From the NCBI GenBank assembly GCA_030631415.1, contig DAOVLE010000066.1:1-21481 (forward strand): DNA of 21,481 nt, in the 5' to 3' direction. The notes under the pieces are model-generated. The model was not told the origin of the DNA. It did no database searches and saw only the letters and a list, made by a program, of their open reading frames with translations. Below are positions 1 to 6,146 of this stretch, piece after piece. The DNA is from JAAEQG01 sp023133475 (GTDB taxonomy: Bacteria; Planctomycetota; Phycisphaerae; UBA1845). Position 1 is the stretch's first letter, and every line of letters starts with the position of its first letter. The position numbers were made by a program, and so were the translations under genes.

Positions 1-10
1 GCCTTCTCAC

Positions 11-28
11 CCGGCATAAATGCCGGGC
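11..28. repeat. Short perfect hairpin (CCCGGCA stem)
   Basis: Seven-base-pair perfect stem CCCGGCA/TGCCGGG around a four-base TAAA loop, about 30 bp beyond the stop codon of the minus-strand lipoprotein gene. There is no T-run on either side, so a classical intrinsic terminator is not demonstrated. A small REP-like palindrome is equally possible. Confidence 0.5.
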
Positions 29-59
29 CTAGCGCGACAGCTTGCCCTCGTAGGGCAGT

Positions 60-641
60 TTACGGCTTTGCGGGCGGTGCGCCACTGGTGGAGATAAGCC
101 CATCGCCCGGGGCTGGCGAGGCGTCCTCTGCGGTGGAACCCAAAATCTTCTTGCGATGATGGGCAGGGGCGTTGGCCAACCGCCACTGGTCATCCTCTTT
201 GACGATCAGCAGGACAAGTTCTTTTTGCGGCTCGGGCACCGTATCGTCGAATTCGGCGCGGACATGGAGAGAGTAGAGGTATTGCCCCTTGGAGGTTTTC
301 ATCTTCTGCAAAGCCAGCACCCGTAACTTTTGCAGCGCATTCCAGCCGCGCTGGAATTCCTGCCGCGGGAACGGGTCCTCACGAACCGTCCACAGTAGGC
401 GGAACTTCTCGTAATCGCCTTTGACGCAGGTTTCGATAACCTGGCCCACGAATTGATTGACCACCGGGTCGTCAGCGTGCATCTCGGGCGGGAAATCGAT
501 AAGGGATTCGTCAATCACCGGCGGTGGCAGCCTAGCCGGCGGCTGGGGCTTGCGCTCGCAGGCACCGATCCCAGCCGCGATTAGACAGGCAAGAGCGAGT
601 CTCGCCCCACACCGACATAGTATGTTGGGTTTCGCAATCAT
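60..641 (-). CDS. Predicted lipoprotein of unknown function
   Basis: 193 aa from the ATG at 641. Residues 1-28 form a lipoprotein signal peptide: a basic start (MIAKPN...R), a hydrophobic core (ALACLIAAG) and the lipobox IGAC with the lipidated Cys at about residue 28. The mature protein follows with a proline-rich linker (QPPARLPPP). About 110 residues then alternate charged helix-like and beta-like stretches (GDYEKFRLLW, QYLYSLHVRAEF, ELVLLIVKEDDQWRL), which would suit an NTF2-like fold, though that is only a guess. The reading frame is open up to 827, but the extension crosses a dispersed palindrome at 708-728 and would bury the signal peptide, so the start at 641 is preferred; GAGGA lies about 13 nt upstream. 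Not recognised as a named family. Presumably periplasm-facing and membrane-anchored. Confidence 0.72.
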   Translation of the reverse strand: MIAKPNILCRCGARLALACLIAAGIGACERKPQPPARLPPPVIDESLIDFPPEMHADDPVVNQFVGQVIETCVKGDYEKFRLLWTVREDPFPRQEFQRGWNALQKLRVLALQKMKTSKGQYLYSLHVRAEFDDTVPEPQKELVLLIVKEDDQWRLANAPAHHRKKILGSTAEDASPAPGDGLISTSGAPPAKP

Positions 642-707
642 GTGGTGTCGCGTCCTCGTTGAAAACCGCAAGATCATATCCCACCCCGCACCCTGCGCCA
701 AACCCCC

Positions 708-728
708 GTAGGGCGGGTTCCACCCGCC
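708..728. repeat. 21-bp GTAGGGCGGG palindrome (family A), copy 1
   Basis: Unit GTAGGGCGGGT-TCC-ACCCGCC: a 7-bp stem GGCGGGT/ACCCGCC with a three-base loop. It lies about 67 bp upstream of the lipoprotein start. The same unit recurs at 1721, 3132, 3168-3260 (tandem), 4169, 4205, 10345 and 19074. Confidence 0.85.
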
Positions 729-896
729 GCCAGCCAACTTGAATGGTGCGTCAAGGGATACCCCCCCTACGCGGCTTATGCTCCGGGATCGGATCAGTGG
801 GCACCCGGTGCCACAAAAAATGGTCACACCCCTTGCTGGGTAGGTGCTTCTTCGGGACTATGCGTCAGGATCATTACGACTGTCGCCTCGGGAAAA

Positions 897-1532
897 GTGG
901 TGGAGGATATGCGGAGAGCTTGCATAATCTGGCTTGTGTCTGGAGTGGCGTGCATGCTGCTCGGCATTTCAGTGCGTTGGTTGTTCCCTGATGCAATTTG
1001 GGTACTGAGAGGCCCAACTGATACGCACTTCTTGTGGATGGACGCAGGCGGTGGTTTGAGGCGTGCGGGCTCCTGGCTGCTGTTCCTCGCAGTGCTCGGC
1101 TTTTGTCGTCTCCGGAAGGTTCCCGGAAGATGGACCAAACGAAGAGCGAGGTTGTCCATCGGTCTTGCTGCCGGAGTTATGCATGCGCTCGTGGCGTGGC
1201 AACTTGCTAGAGGGTTATTTGCATTTGTCATTCTGACATTGAGGTACTTCGCATGGATGAAAGGCATACAAACCTCCCCTATCTCCGCTGACGTGTATGG
1301 GTATGCCAGGATCGTCATATCGGGGCTTGCGATGGGGGCGGCGGCATTTATCTTCTGGGTTCTCTGGCGGCGACATAATAGGTATGCCACAGAGGCAGAT
1401 AATGCTCCGAGATGTGAAGAGTGTGGCTACAATCTTACTGGAAACACCTCCGGCCTTTGCCCAGAGTGTGGTCACGCAATTACCACACAACAGGACGGGA
1501 AGCCGCAGATAGATGTCTTTCGATCACAGTAA
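897..1532 (+). CDS. Multi-pass membrane protein with C-terminal zinc ribbon
   Basis: 211 aa with a GTG start at 897; an in-frame ATG at 909 is an alternative. About four hydrophobic segments are visible: IIWLVSGVACMLLGISV, SWLLFLAVLGFC, a long stretch from LSIGLAAGVMHALVAW to FAFVILTL, and IVISGLAMGAAAFIFWVLW. After the last one, a cytoplasm-type tail carries a four-cysteine zinc ribbon, CEECGYNLTGN...CPECG, with cysteines at about 173, 176, 188 and 191. This ribbon signature is frequent at the ends of planctomycete membrane proteins of unknown function. No enzyme motif was seen. It is a stand-alone gene, convergent with the CxxCxxCC protein downstream. The exact role is unknown; the coding call is supported by frame length, membrane pattern and the ribbon. 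Confidence 0.8.
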   Translation: MVEDMRRACIIWLVSGVACMLLGISVRWLFPDAIWVLRGPTDTHFLWMDAGGGLRRAGSWLLFLAVLGFCRLRKVPGRWTKRRARLSIGLAAGVMHALVAWQLARGLFAFVILTLRYFAWMKGIQTSPISADVYGYARIVISGLAMGAAAFIFWVLWRRHNRYATEADNAPRCEECGYNLTGNTSGLCPECGHAITTQQDGKPQIDVFRSQ

Positions 1533-1538
1533 GGACGA

Positions 1539-1561
1539 TGGGTGGCCCATGGCTTTAGGGG
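1539..1561. repeat. Partial GGTGGCCCAT hairpin element (family B)
   Basis: TGGGTGGCCCATGGCTTTAG matches one arm of the larger inverted elements at 5949-6068 and 17114-17198. Only one arm is present here, so this is a truncated copy, starting 6 bp past the stop of the zinc-ribbon protein. Confidence 0.75.
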
Positions 1562-1580
1562 CTGTCGATAAAGTCGTATC

Positions 1581-1709
1581 GCACGGGTGCCCCACCCTCT
1601 CTGAGGGTGGGGGACGGATTTGAATGCCGGCGATTGATTCGAATGGCGATGCCACGACGAATTCAGTCCCCCACCCCTGGAAGGGGCGGGGCACCCATGC
1701 ACCCGTGTC
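1581..1709. repeat. Imperfect inverted element with GCACGGGTGCCCC ends (family E)
   Basis: The left end GCACGGGTGCCCCACCCT and the right end ...GGCACCCATGCACCCGTG are imperfect inverted copies, each with an inner GGGTGGGGGAC/GTCCCCCACCC stem, around about 45 bp of unrelated sequence. It fills most of the convergent gap between the zinc-ribbon protein and the CxxCxxCC protein. A fragment of the same end (GCACGGGTGCCCCACC) recurs at 2717-2732. Confidence 0.7.
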
Positions 1710-1720
1710 GCACCCAAGAA

Positions 1721-1741
1721 GGCGGGTGGAACCCGCCCTAC
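1721..1741. repeat. Family A palindrome carrying a gene's stop codon
   Basis: Inverted-orientation copy GGCGGGTGGAACCCGCCC-TAC. The CTA at 1738-1740 is the TAG stop of the minus-strand SEC-C/CxxCxxCC gene, so the repeat abuts and terminates that reading frame. Confidence 0.85.
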
Positions 1742-2610
1742 GCTTTGGACAAAACGGCGGGCATGAGAGCATACAACGCCTCAAACACCTCAGCCTGGCG
1801 ACGAGTGAACAGGAAATGCAGATCGGTGGCGGCGGTTTTGGATGAACCGAGCACGATGAATTCGCGGTCACCCAATTGGCCAATCAACACCCGGGCATCA
1901 AAGGCAAAACCCTGCTTGGGGATGACCAAAGCCAACCGTATCGGCTTTGTGTGGACCGGTTCCATGGTTTTGAGGATGGGGCTTGCGTCAGAGTGGCAGG
2001 AGGTCAGCTCGCATCCGAGCCTGCCCTTGAAGTAGCGCACGTGCAACACCTCACGATCTTGTGGGTCTTCGATTCGGGAGACCAGGAGAGGGTGACCAGC
2101 CAGAAGGTCCCGGCGGATCACACGTCCCCAGACCCGGTTTTCGAGGGTTTTCAAGACCCCACCAGCCGCACATTCATTAACATACGTGACGCGGTTCAAA
2201 GGGAGGGGCATTGTGCGGTTTCGCTCCAACCGCACGATGGCTCCGACGTGGTCCGGGCGCTCGTTGACGGTGAGCTTGCCGGGCTCCAGCACATAGTTGC
2301 ACAGGTATCCCTTGCACGTCTCGGGCATGGACTCGCCATAGATGGAGCAACCGCTCGCACACAACCGCGGGCACGGTTTCCCATCAGCCAAAACGAGATC
2401 GGGGTCGTTAATGGTTAAGGCTGTGCAGCAGGCTGTACAGCCGTCACAGGGGCGCCGATTCGACCGTGGCGTGCCGGTCTGGTGGCGCATCCCGACCGGC
2501 AAGCCTGCGGCAGTTCCGCCCCGGGGCATTGTGTTCGGCTTACCACCACAGCAGTGCTTGTATTTCCTGCCGCTACCGCACGGGCATGGGCTGTTTATTT
2601 TAGGGTTCAT
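1738..2610 (-). CDS. SEC-C and CxxCxxCC (YkgJ-type) metal-binding protein
   Basis: 290 aa from the ATG at 2610, preceded by GGAGGAG (2621-2627) with 10-nt spacing. The open frame continues to 3000 but only through repeats. Residues 8-22 are a SEC-C motif, PCPCGSGRKYKHCCG, with cysteines 9, 11, 20 and 21; this small zinc motif was first seen at the end of SecA and occurs in many unrelated proteins. Residues 55-62 give CDGCTACC, the CxxCxxCC signature of the putative zinc- or iron-chelating family that includes YkgJ. Further cysteines lie at about 80, 84, 88, 99 and 104 in PCPRLCASGC and CKGYLC. The remaining 180 residues have no motif I recognise. Probably a cytoplasmic metal-binding protein; no reaction can be assigned. 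The stop codon lies inside a dispersed palindrome. Confidence 0.85.
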   Translation of the reverse strand: MNPKINSPCPCGSGRKYKHCCGGKPNTMPRGGTAAGLPVGMRHQTGTPRSNRRPCDGCTACCTALTINDPDLVLADGKPCPRLCASGCSIYGESMPETCKGYLCNYVLEPGKLTVNERPDHVGAIVRLERNRTMPLPLNRVTYVNECAAGGVLKTLENRVWGRVIRRDLLAGHPLLVSRIEDPQDREVLHVRYFKGRLGCELTSCHSDASPILKTMEPVHTKPIRLALVIPKQGFAFDARVLIGQLGDREFIVLGSSKTAATDLHFLFTRRQAEVFEALYALMPAVLSKA

Positions 2611-2778
2611 CGTCGGACTGCTCCTCCAGGAGAGCGTTCTCGGATATCCCCGGGTCGGTTGGGGAAGGCGAAACCTCGTGTATGTATCGGTTATCGAGCT
2701 GCGGGAAAGCTGTTGTGCACGGGTGCCCCACCATGGGAAAAGCGGTGAACATTCAGTGAACCCGTGAGGAAGAGGCAA

Positions 2779-2818
2779 GAGGCAACGAGGCAACAAAGCA
2801 ACAAGGCAACGAGGCATC
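2779..2818. repeat. 8-bp tandem repeat (GAGGCAAC), five copies
   Basis: Successive octamers GAGGCAAC, GAGGCAAC, AAAGCAAC, AAGGCAAC, GAGGCATC, preceded by a shortened GAGGCAA. It is a simple microsatellite-like array in non-coding DNA. Confidence 0.85.
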
Positions 2819-2858
2819 TGCGGATCCGAGCCCGGAGCGCAAACGACGGGGCGACCCA

Positions 2859-2960
2859 GGGCAATCGCATCTAACCCGGATATTTCACCGCGGAGCACGC
2901 AGAGAATGGAGAAAATTGAAAATGAAAAATTGAAAATGGGGGGATGGGAGACATTGTCGT
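2859..2960. repeat. AT-rich AAATTGAAAATG element (family D), copy 1
   Basis: Begins GGGCAATCGCATCTAACCCG, continues with TATTTCACCGCGG and GAAAATTGAAAATG, and reaches GGGGGGATGGGAGAC. The same order of blocks is seen in the element at 19619-19853. This copy appears to have only the left arm. A further fragment (CTAACCCGGGTATTTCACCG) is found at 10311-10330. Confidence 0.75.
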
Positions 2961-3010
2961 TGGGCACACTCCCTTCTTCTCTTCTCTTCTCTGCGTTCAT
3001 TAAAAATGCG

Positions 3011-3072
3011 GGTCAGCGGCGACAAGTCCACAGCGTTTAGCGGCGACAAGTCCTCAACGTTTAGCGGCGACC
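3011..3072. repeat. 24-bp tandem repeat with AGCGGCGAC core
   Basis: Two full 24-bp units (3011-3034 and 3035-3058) share AGCGGCGACAAGTCC; a third partial unit, GTTTAGCGGCGACCCG, starts at 3059. The partial-unit sequence recurs exactly at 19747-19762 inside the second AT-rich element, tying the tandem to that repeat family. Confidence 0.8.
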
Positions 3073-3131
3073 CGAAGGGGAGCGCGTAAAAGGAGAACGT
3101 GAAAAACTGAGAAAACGGCGTAACCACCGTT

Positions 3132-3152
3132 GTAGGGCGGGTTTTACCCGCC
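3132..3152. repeat. Family A palindrome
   Basis: GTAGGGCGGGTTTTACCCGCC, in the opposite orientation to the tandem copies that start 16 bp later. Confidence 0.85.
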
Positions 3153-3167
3153 GTTGTGGCATCGCGC

Positions 3168-3260
3168 GGCGGGTTGAATCCGCCCTACACTTGCCTGCGG
3201 CGGGTGGAACCCGCCCTACACCTGCTTGCGGCGGGTTGAACCCGCCCTACACTTGCTTGC
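3168..3260. repeat. 31-bp tandem array of family A palindromes
   Basis: Three 31-bp units at 3168, 3199 and 3230, each GGCGGGTtGAAcCCGCCCTA followed by CAC(T/C)TGC(C/T)TGC. A fourth, degenerate unit begins at 3261 as GATGGGTGGAGG and runs directly into the ATG of the lipid kinase gene, supplying its only purine-rich ribosome-binding sequence. Confidence 0.9.
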
Positions 3261-3272
3261 GATGGGTGGAGG

Positions 3273-4151
3273 ATGGTCTTGCAGGCCCTGGTTATTGTCA
3301 ACCCGATCTCCGGGCGGCGTGATGTAGCCGCTGTGGTGGAGGCTGTCCGTGCGGAGCTTGCCGCTCGCGGTTGTGAGCTTCGTGTGGCCTACACCCGAAG
3401 CCCGGGTGATGCCCGGCGAATAGCGGCTGACGCTCCCGACGAAACCCGCGCGATTCTGGCGGTGGGTGGAGACGGGACTGCTCGCGAAGTAGCCACAGGC
3501 CTGCTGGGACGGGGCATTCCGCTGGCGGTCTTCCCCGCGGGGACCGAGAACATCATCGCCCGCCATTTCAAAATGCCCACCAACCCTACGCGGATCGCCG
3601 AAATGATCCTGCACGGGACCGACATCGCCCATGACGTGGGTGTTCTTAATGGCCGACATTTTTTAATCGTGTGCGGAGTTGGATTTGATGCGTGGGTTGT
3701 CGAACAGTTGGCTGCCGTACGCAAGGGGCATATCGGGTATTATACCTATCTTGGGCCGTTGTGGCGGGCCTTCCGGCAATATGACTTCCCACCGTGCGTG
3801 GTGGAGGCTGATGGGCAGCTTTTGTTTGCCGGTCGCGGGCTGGTCTTTGTTGGAATACTGCCGCGGTACTCGCTGGGGCTGCGTCTGTTGGGCCGGGCGG
3901 TCCATGATGACGGCAGTTTGGATGTTTGCATATATCCCTGCGCCGGCCGATTAACACTGGTCAGCCATTCGCTCCGCACCTTGCTCCGCCGCCACGTGGG
4001 CCGTGGGGGGGTTATCTATCGCAAGTGCCGCACCGTGCACATCACCTCGCCGGCCCGTGTGCCGGTGGAGTGCGATGGTGATCCGGCGGGCACGCTCCCG
4101 GCGCGGATTGAAATTTTGCCCTCGGCATTGAGGCTGCTCGTGCCCCGGTAG
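3273..4151 (+). CDS. Diacylglycerol-kinase-type lipid kinase (YegS/BmrU-like)
   Basis: 292 aa, close to the usual 290-310 aa of the family. The DAGK catalytic domain spans residues 4-135: NPISG at 10-14, the nucleotide-binding GGDGT at 65-69 and PAGTENIIAR at 88-97 (the family usually has PxGTxNxxAR). The C-terminal beta domain has HDDGSLDV at 211-218 and ECDGDPAG at 266-273, matching the family's D-G-x-L-D and hydrophobic-D-G-E/D positions. Members phosphorylate diacylglycerol or related lipids with ATP at the inner membrane face; the actual lipid cannot be told from sequence. The start is uncertain: GGAGG at 3268-3272 touches the ATG at 3273, while a TTG at 3279 would have 6-nt spacing. The gene is flanked by repeats on both sides and appears monocistronic. 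Confidence 0.92.
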   Translation: MVLQALVIVNPISGRRDVAAVVEAVRAELAARGCELRVAYTRSPGDARRIAADAPDETRAILAVGGDGTAREVATGLLGRGIPLAVFPAGTENIIARHFKMPTNPTRIAEMILHGTDIAHDVGVLNGRHFLIVCGVGFDAWVVEQLAAVRKGHIGYYTYLGPLWRAFRQYDFPPCVVEADGQLLFAGRGLVFVGILPRYSLGLRLLGRAVHDDGSLDVCIYPCAGRLTLVSHSLRTLLRRHVGRGGVIYRKCRTVHITSPARVPVECDGDPAGTLPARIEILPSALRLLVPR

Positions 4152-4494
4152 CACCGAGGCGGTCAGATGTAGGGCGGGTTCCACCCGCCGCGCAATGCGA
4201 CAAAGGCGGGTGGAACCCGCCCTACAATCCAACTTTAGGCCTTGAACTTGAGACCAATTGGGTCTAGTCTACTGCGGTGCGGAGTTGGGTGTGCGAGAGG
4301 AGAGGTAGAAGTGTTACTTCCCCGTTCATAGGAGGAATCCGGCGAAGCCGAAAAGTTACCCCCCTCTTGCCCCGCCGATTGATCACAACCGCAACCGTTT
4401 GCATCCCCCCAGCTTGCGGTGTGGATCATACACCTGCCATGTATCTCCGAGGCCAGCGGACGTCGTGGCTCTTTCCATTTGAAAGGATAGACCC
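4152..4494. other. Intergenic region upstream of the PAS-AAA-Fis regulator
   Basis: No gene seen. The first 75 bp hold a stem-forming pair of family A palindromes. The remainder (4226-4494) is non-repetitive and presumably carries the promoter of the regulator. I did not find a -24/-12 sigma-54 promoter (TGGC...TGC) or a clear -35/-10 pair. Confidence 0.55.
4169..4225. repeat. Inverted pair of family A palindromes (21-bp perfect stem)
   Basis: 4169-4189 and 4205-4225 are exact reverse complements separated by 15 bp, so RNA from either strand could form a 21-bp perfect stem. It starts 17 bp after the lipid kinase stop. It could end transcription or protect the 3' end, although no T-run follows. 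Confidence 0.88.
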
Positions 4495-5919
4495 ATGCAG
4501 CCTGATGTTCCTGCTGCAAGAATGTTGCTGGAAGGCGTTTTCGCCAATGCCGCCGATGGTGTTTTTGTGCTCGATAGCAAGCAGGAGTGCGTGTTGTTCA
4601 ACCACACCTGCGAACACCTTACCGGGTACTTGGCTGCCGAGGTGCTCGGCACCAGGTATCCTGCGTTCGACCCATCCGAGACCAGTGTAGGGGCAGGGGC
4701 GGGCTGGTCGCCGGTGGTCGCGGTTTGCCCGGACTTGCGCCCGTTGCGCAACGGGGTGGATAGCATTCGCAAGCAAATACGGATCCGACACAAGGACGGC
4801 TCGACACGGGCGGTTCAAGGGCACTTTGTCATTCTGCGCGATGAGCAAGGCGAGCCGGCGGGGCTGATCGGGGTTCTGCGCCCCCGGCGGGCCGGCGGGT
4901 TCAGCGAAGAGCAAATCCGCAGTATTTGCGAAAACCTGCCCGCCAAATTTGAACGTTTGCGTATCGAAGCCCGCGAGCAATACGGGTTCACCACTATCCT
5001 CAGCGCCAGCCCCAAGATGCGTGAGCCCCTGACGCAAATTCGGGCTTCGTGCGATCAGCCGGCTGCTGTGCTCCTCATCGGCGAGATGGGAACGGGCAAG
5101 GAGACTGCGGCGCGGGCCATTCATCGCAACGGGCCGCGGGCTGGTTCGCGTTTTGTGATGGTCAATTGCACTGCTCATGGCGAGCGTCTGAACCAGGAAC
5201 TCTTCGGTGCCGGAAGTTTCGAGGGGCTGATCCGTGCCGCCGACAAGGGGACCTTGTTTCTCGAAGCCGTCGCCGACATGCCGCCCGAAACACAGGCTGG
5301 GCTCTCGCAAGTATTGAAAAACAAGCTGGTGCGCTCTTTGGGCAGCAACCGTGAGCATCCCGTCGATTTACGGGTCATAGCTTCGAGCCGCCAGTCGCTC
5401 GATGACGCGGTGGCCTGCGGGCGCTTCCGCGAGGACCTCTACCGCCGGCTTGGCATCGTCACCATCAATCTGCCCCCGCTTCGCGAGCGAAGGGAAGACA
5501 TCCCCTATCTGGTCTGGCAGCGTCTTGCCGACTTGAATCTCAAATCCACCCAGCGTCGGATCAACAGTGTTGCATCGGAGGTCTGGACCTGGTTTTATCG
5601 TTACAGATGGCCCGGCAATATTCGTGAGTTGAACGGCGTTGTTGAGTCGGCTTTTGCCCTCGGCTCGGGTGAGCAGCTTTTGGCGAACGACTTGCCGAAT
5701 CTCATTCGCGGCGAACTGGTCGAGATGGACGACCCGGCGAGTCGGCTGGACAGGCCTCTCGATAATGTGTTGTCTTCGGTGGAGCGGGAGGCGATTCTCA
5801 CCGCCTTGCGGCGCAGCGACGGGCGGCGTAGCCAGGCAGCTCGAGACATGGGCATCTCCAGAAGCCGCCTTTACCGGCGCATGGAGGCATTGGGCATCCA
5901 TCCACGGGAAGACCTGTGA
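4495..5919 (+). CDS. PAS-AAA+-Fis regulator (NtrC family) without the GAFTGA loop
   Basis: 474 aa; ATG preceded by AAAGGA (4482-4487, 7-nt spacing). An N-terminal PAS domain (about 8-125, GVFANAADGVFVLDSKQ) leads to a sigma-54-interaction-type AAA+ domain (about 167-408) and a Fis-type helix-turn-helix (about 424-470, RRSQAARDMGISRSRLYRRM). Walker A is intact (GEMGTGKE, 196-203), as are the arginine-finger region (FREDLYRRL, 311-319), LPPLRERREDIP and RWPGNIREL. Two key parts are altered. Between ELFG (235) and the next strand about 15 residues are missing, including the GAFTGA loop that contacts sigma-54. Walker B reads GTLFLEAV instead of GTLFLDEI, losing the usual Asp-Glu pair. By family knowledge it should not remodel sigma-54 polymerase; it may act like TyrR or HupR, which work without that loop. 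No histidine kinase or receiver domain is nearby, so the PAS domain is the likely sensor. Confidence 0.93.
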   Translation: MQPDVPAARMLLEGVFANAADGVFVLDSKQECVLFNHTCEHLTGYLAAEVLGTRYPAFDPSETSVGAGAGWSPVVAVCPDLRPLRNGVDSIRKQIRIRHKDGSTRAVQGHFVILRDEQGEPAGLIGVLRPRRAGGFSEEQIRSICENLPAKFERLRIEAREQYGFTTILSASPKMREPLTQIRASCDQPAAVLLIGEMGTGKETAARAIHRNGPRAGSRFVMVNCTAHGERLNQELFGAGSFEGLIRAADKGTLFLEAVADMPPETQAGLSQVLKNKLVRSLGSNREHPVDLRVIASSRQSLDDAVACGRFREDLYRRLGIVTINLPPLRERREDIPYLVWQRLADLNLKSTQRRINSVASEVWTWFYRYRWPGNIRELNGVVESAFALGSGEQLLANDLPNLIRGELVEMDDPASRLDRPLDNVLSSVEREAILTALRRSDGRRSQAARDMGISRSRLYRRMEALGIHPREDL

Positions 5920-5921
5920 CG

Positions 5922-6137
5922 CTAATAAGTCCAAAGTCGAACGTGGGGTGGGTGGCCCATCGCTTTAGCGGTGGGGAACCCGAATGCTGCGTCCGAGCAC
6001 CGCCGGGCCACGTAGTGGCTTGGGCGATTGGATTCGTGCCCCCCACGGCTAAAGCCATGGGCCACCCAGCTACGCCACAGACTTTGGACTTTGGACTTTG
6101 GACCTTGGACCTTGGACTTTGGACCTTGGACTTTGGA
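5922..6137. repeat. Composite repeat: 7-nt array arms around a GGTGGCCCAT hairpin
   Basis: Begins 3 bp after the regulator stop with CTAATAAGTCCAAAGTC (5922-5938), also the left end of the elements at 11577 and 12561. A hairpin element follows at 5949-6068, with arms TGGGTGGCCCATCGCTTTAG and its imperfect complement. An array of 7-nt units (C/T)TTGGAC then runs from about 6077 to 6137. The array's last unit changes from CTTTGGAC to CTTTGGAGG, which is the ribosome-binding site of the methyltransferase. Confidence 0.85.
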
Positions 6138-6146
6138 GGCATCTCG

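Larger units (their letters stand above)
2611..3272. other. Gene-free interval filled with repeats
   Basis: No convincing gene is present in this 660-bp stretch between divergently transcribed genes. It contains, in order, a GCACGGGTGCCCC fragment (2717-2732), an 8-bp tandem array (2779-2818), an AT-rich AAATTGAAAATG element (2859-2960), a 24-bp tandem (3011-3072), a family A palindrome (3132-3152) and a 31-bp tandem of family A units (3168-3260). Promoters for both flanking genes must lie here or in the repeats, but none could be picked out. Confidence 0.7.

Noticed and set aside
642..827. N-terminal extension of the minus-strand lipoprotein frame to 827
   Set aside because: It passes through a dispersed palindrome at 708-728 and places the lipoprotein signal peptide internally.
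2611..3000. N-terminal extension of the SEC-C/CxxCxxCC frame to 3000
   Set aside because: It is translated repeat sequence (8-bp array, AT-rich element); a good ribosome-binding site precedes the ATG at 2610.
5916..6146. N-terminal extension of the methyltransferase with LWTLDFGL-like repeats
   Set aside because: The apparent protein repeat is the 7-nt DNA array read in frame (21-nt period); GGAGG plus GTG at 6147 fits the family start.
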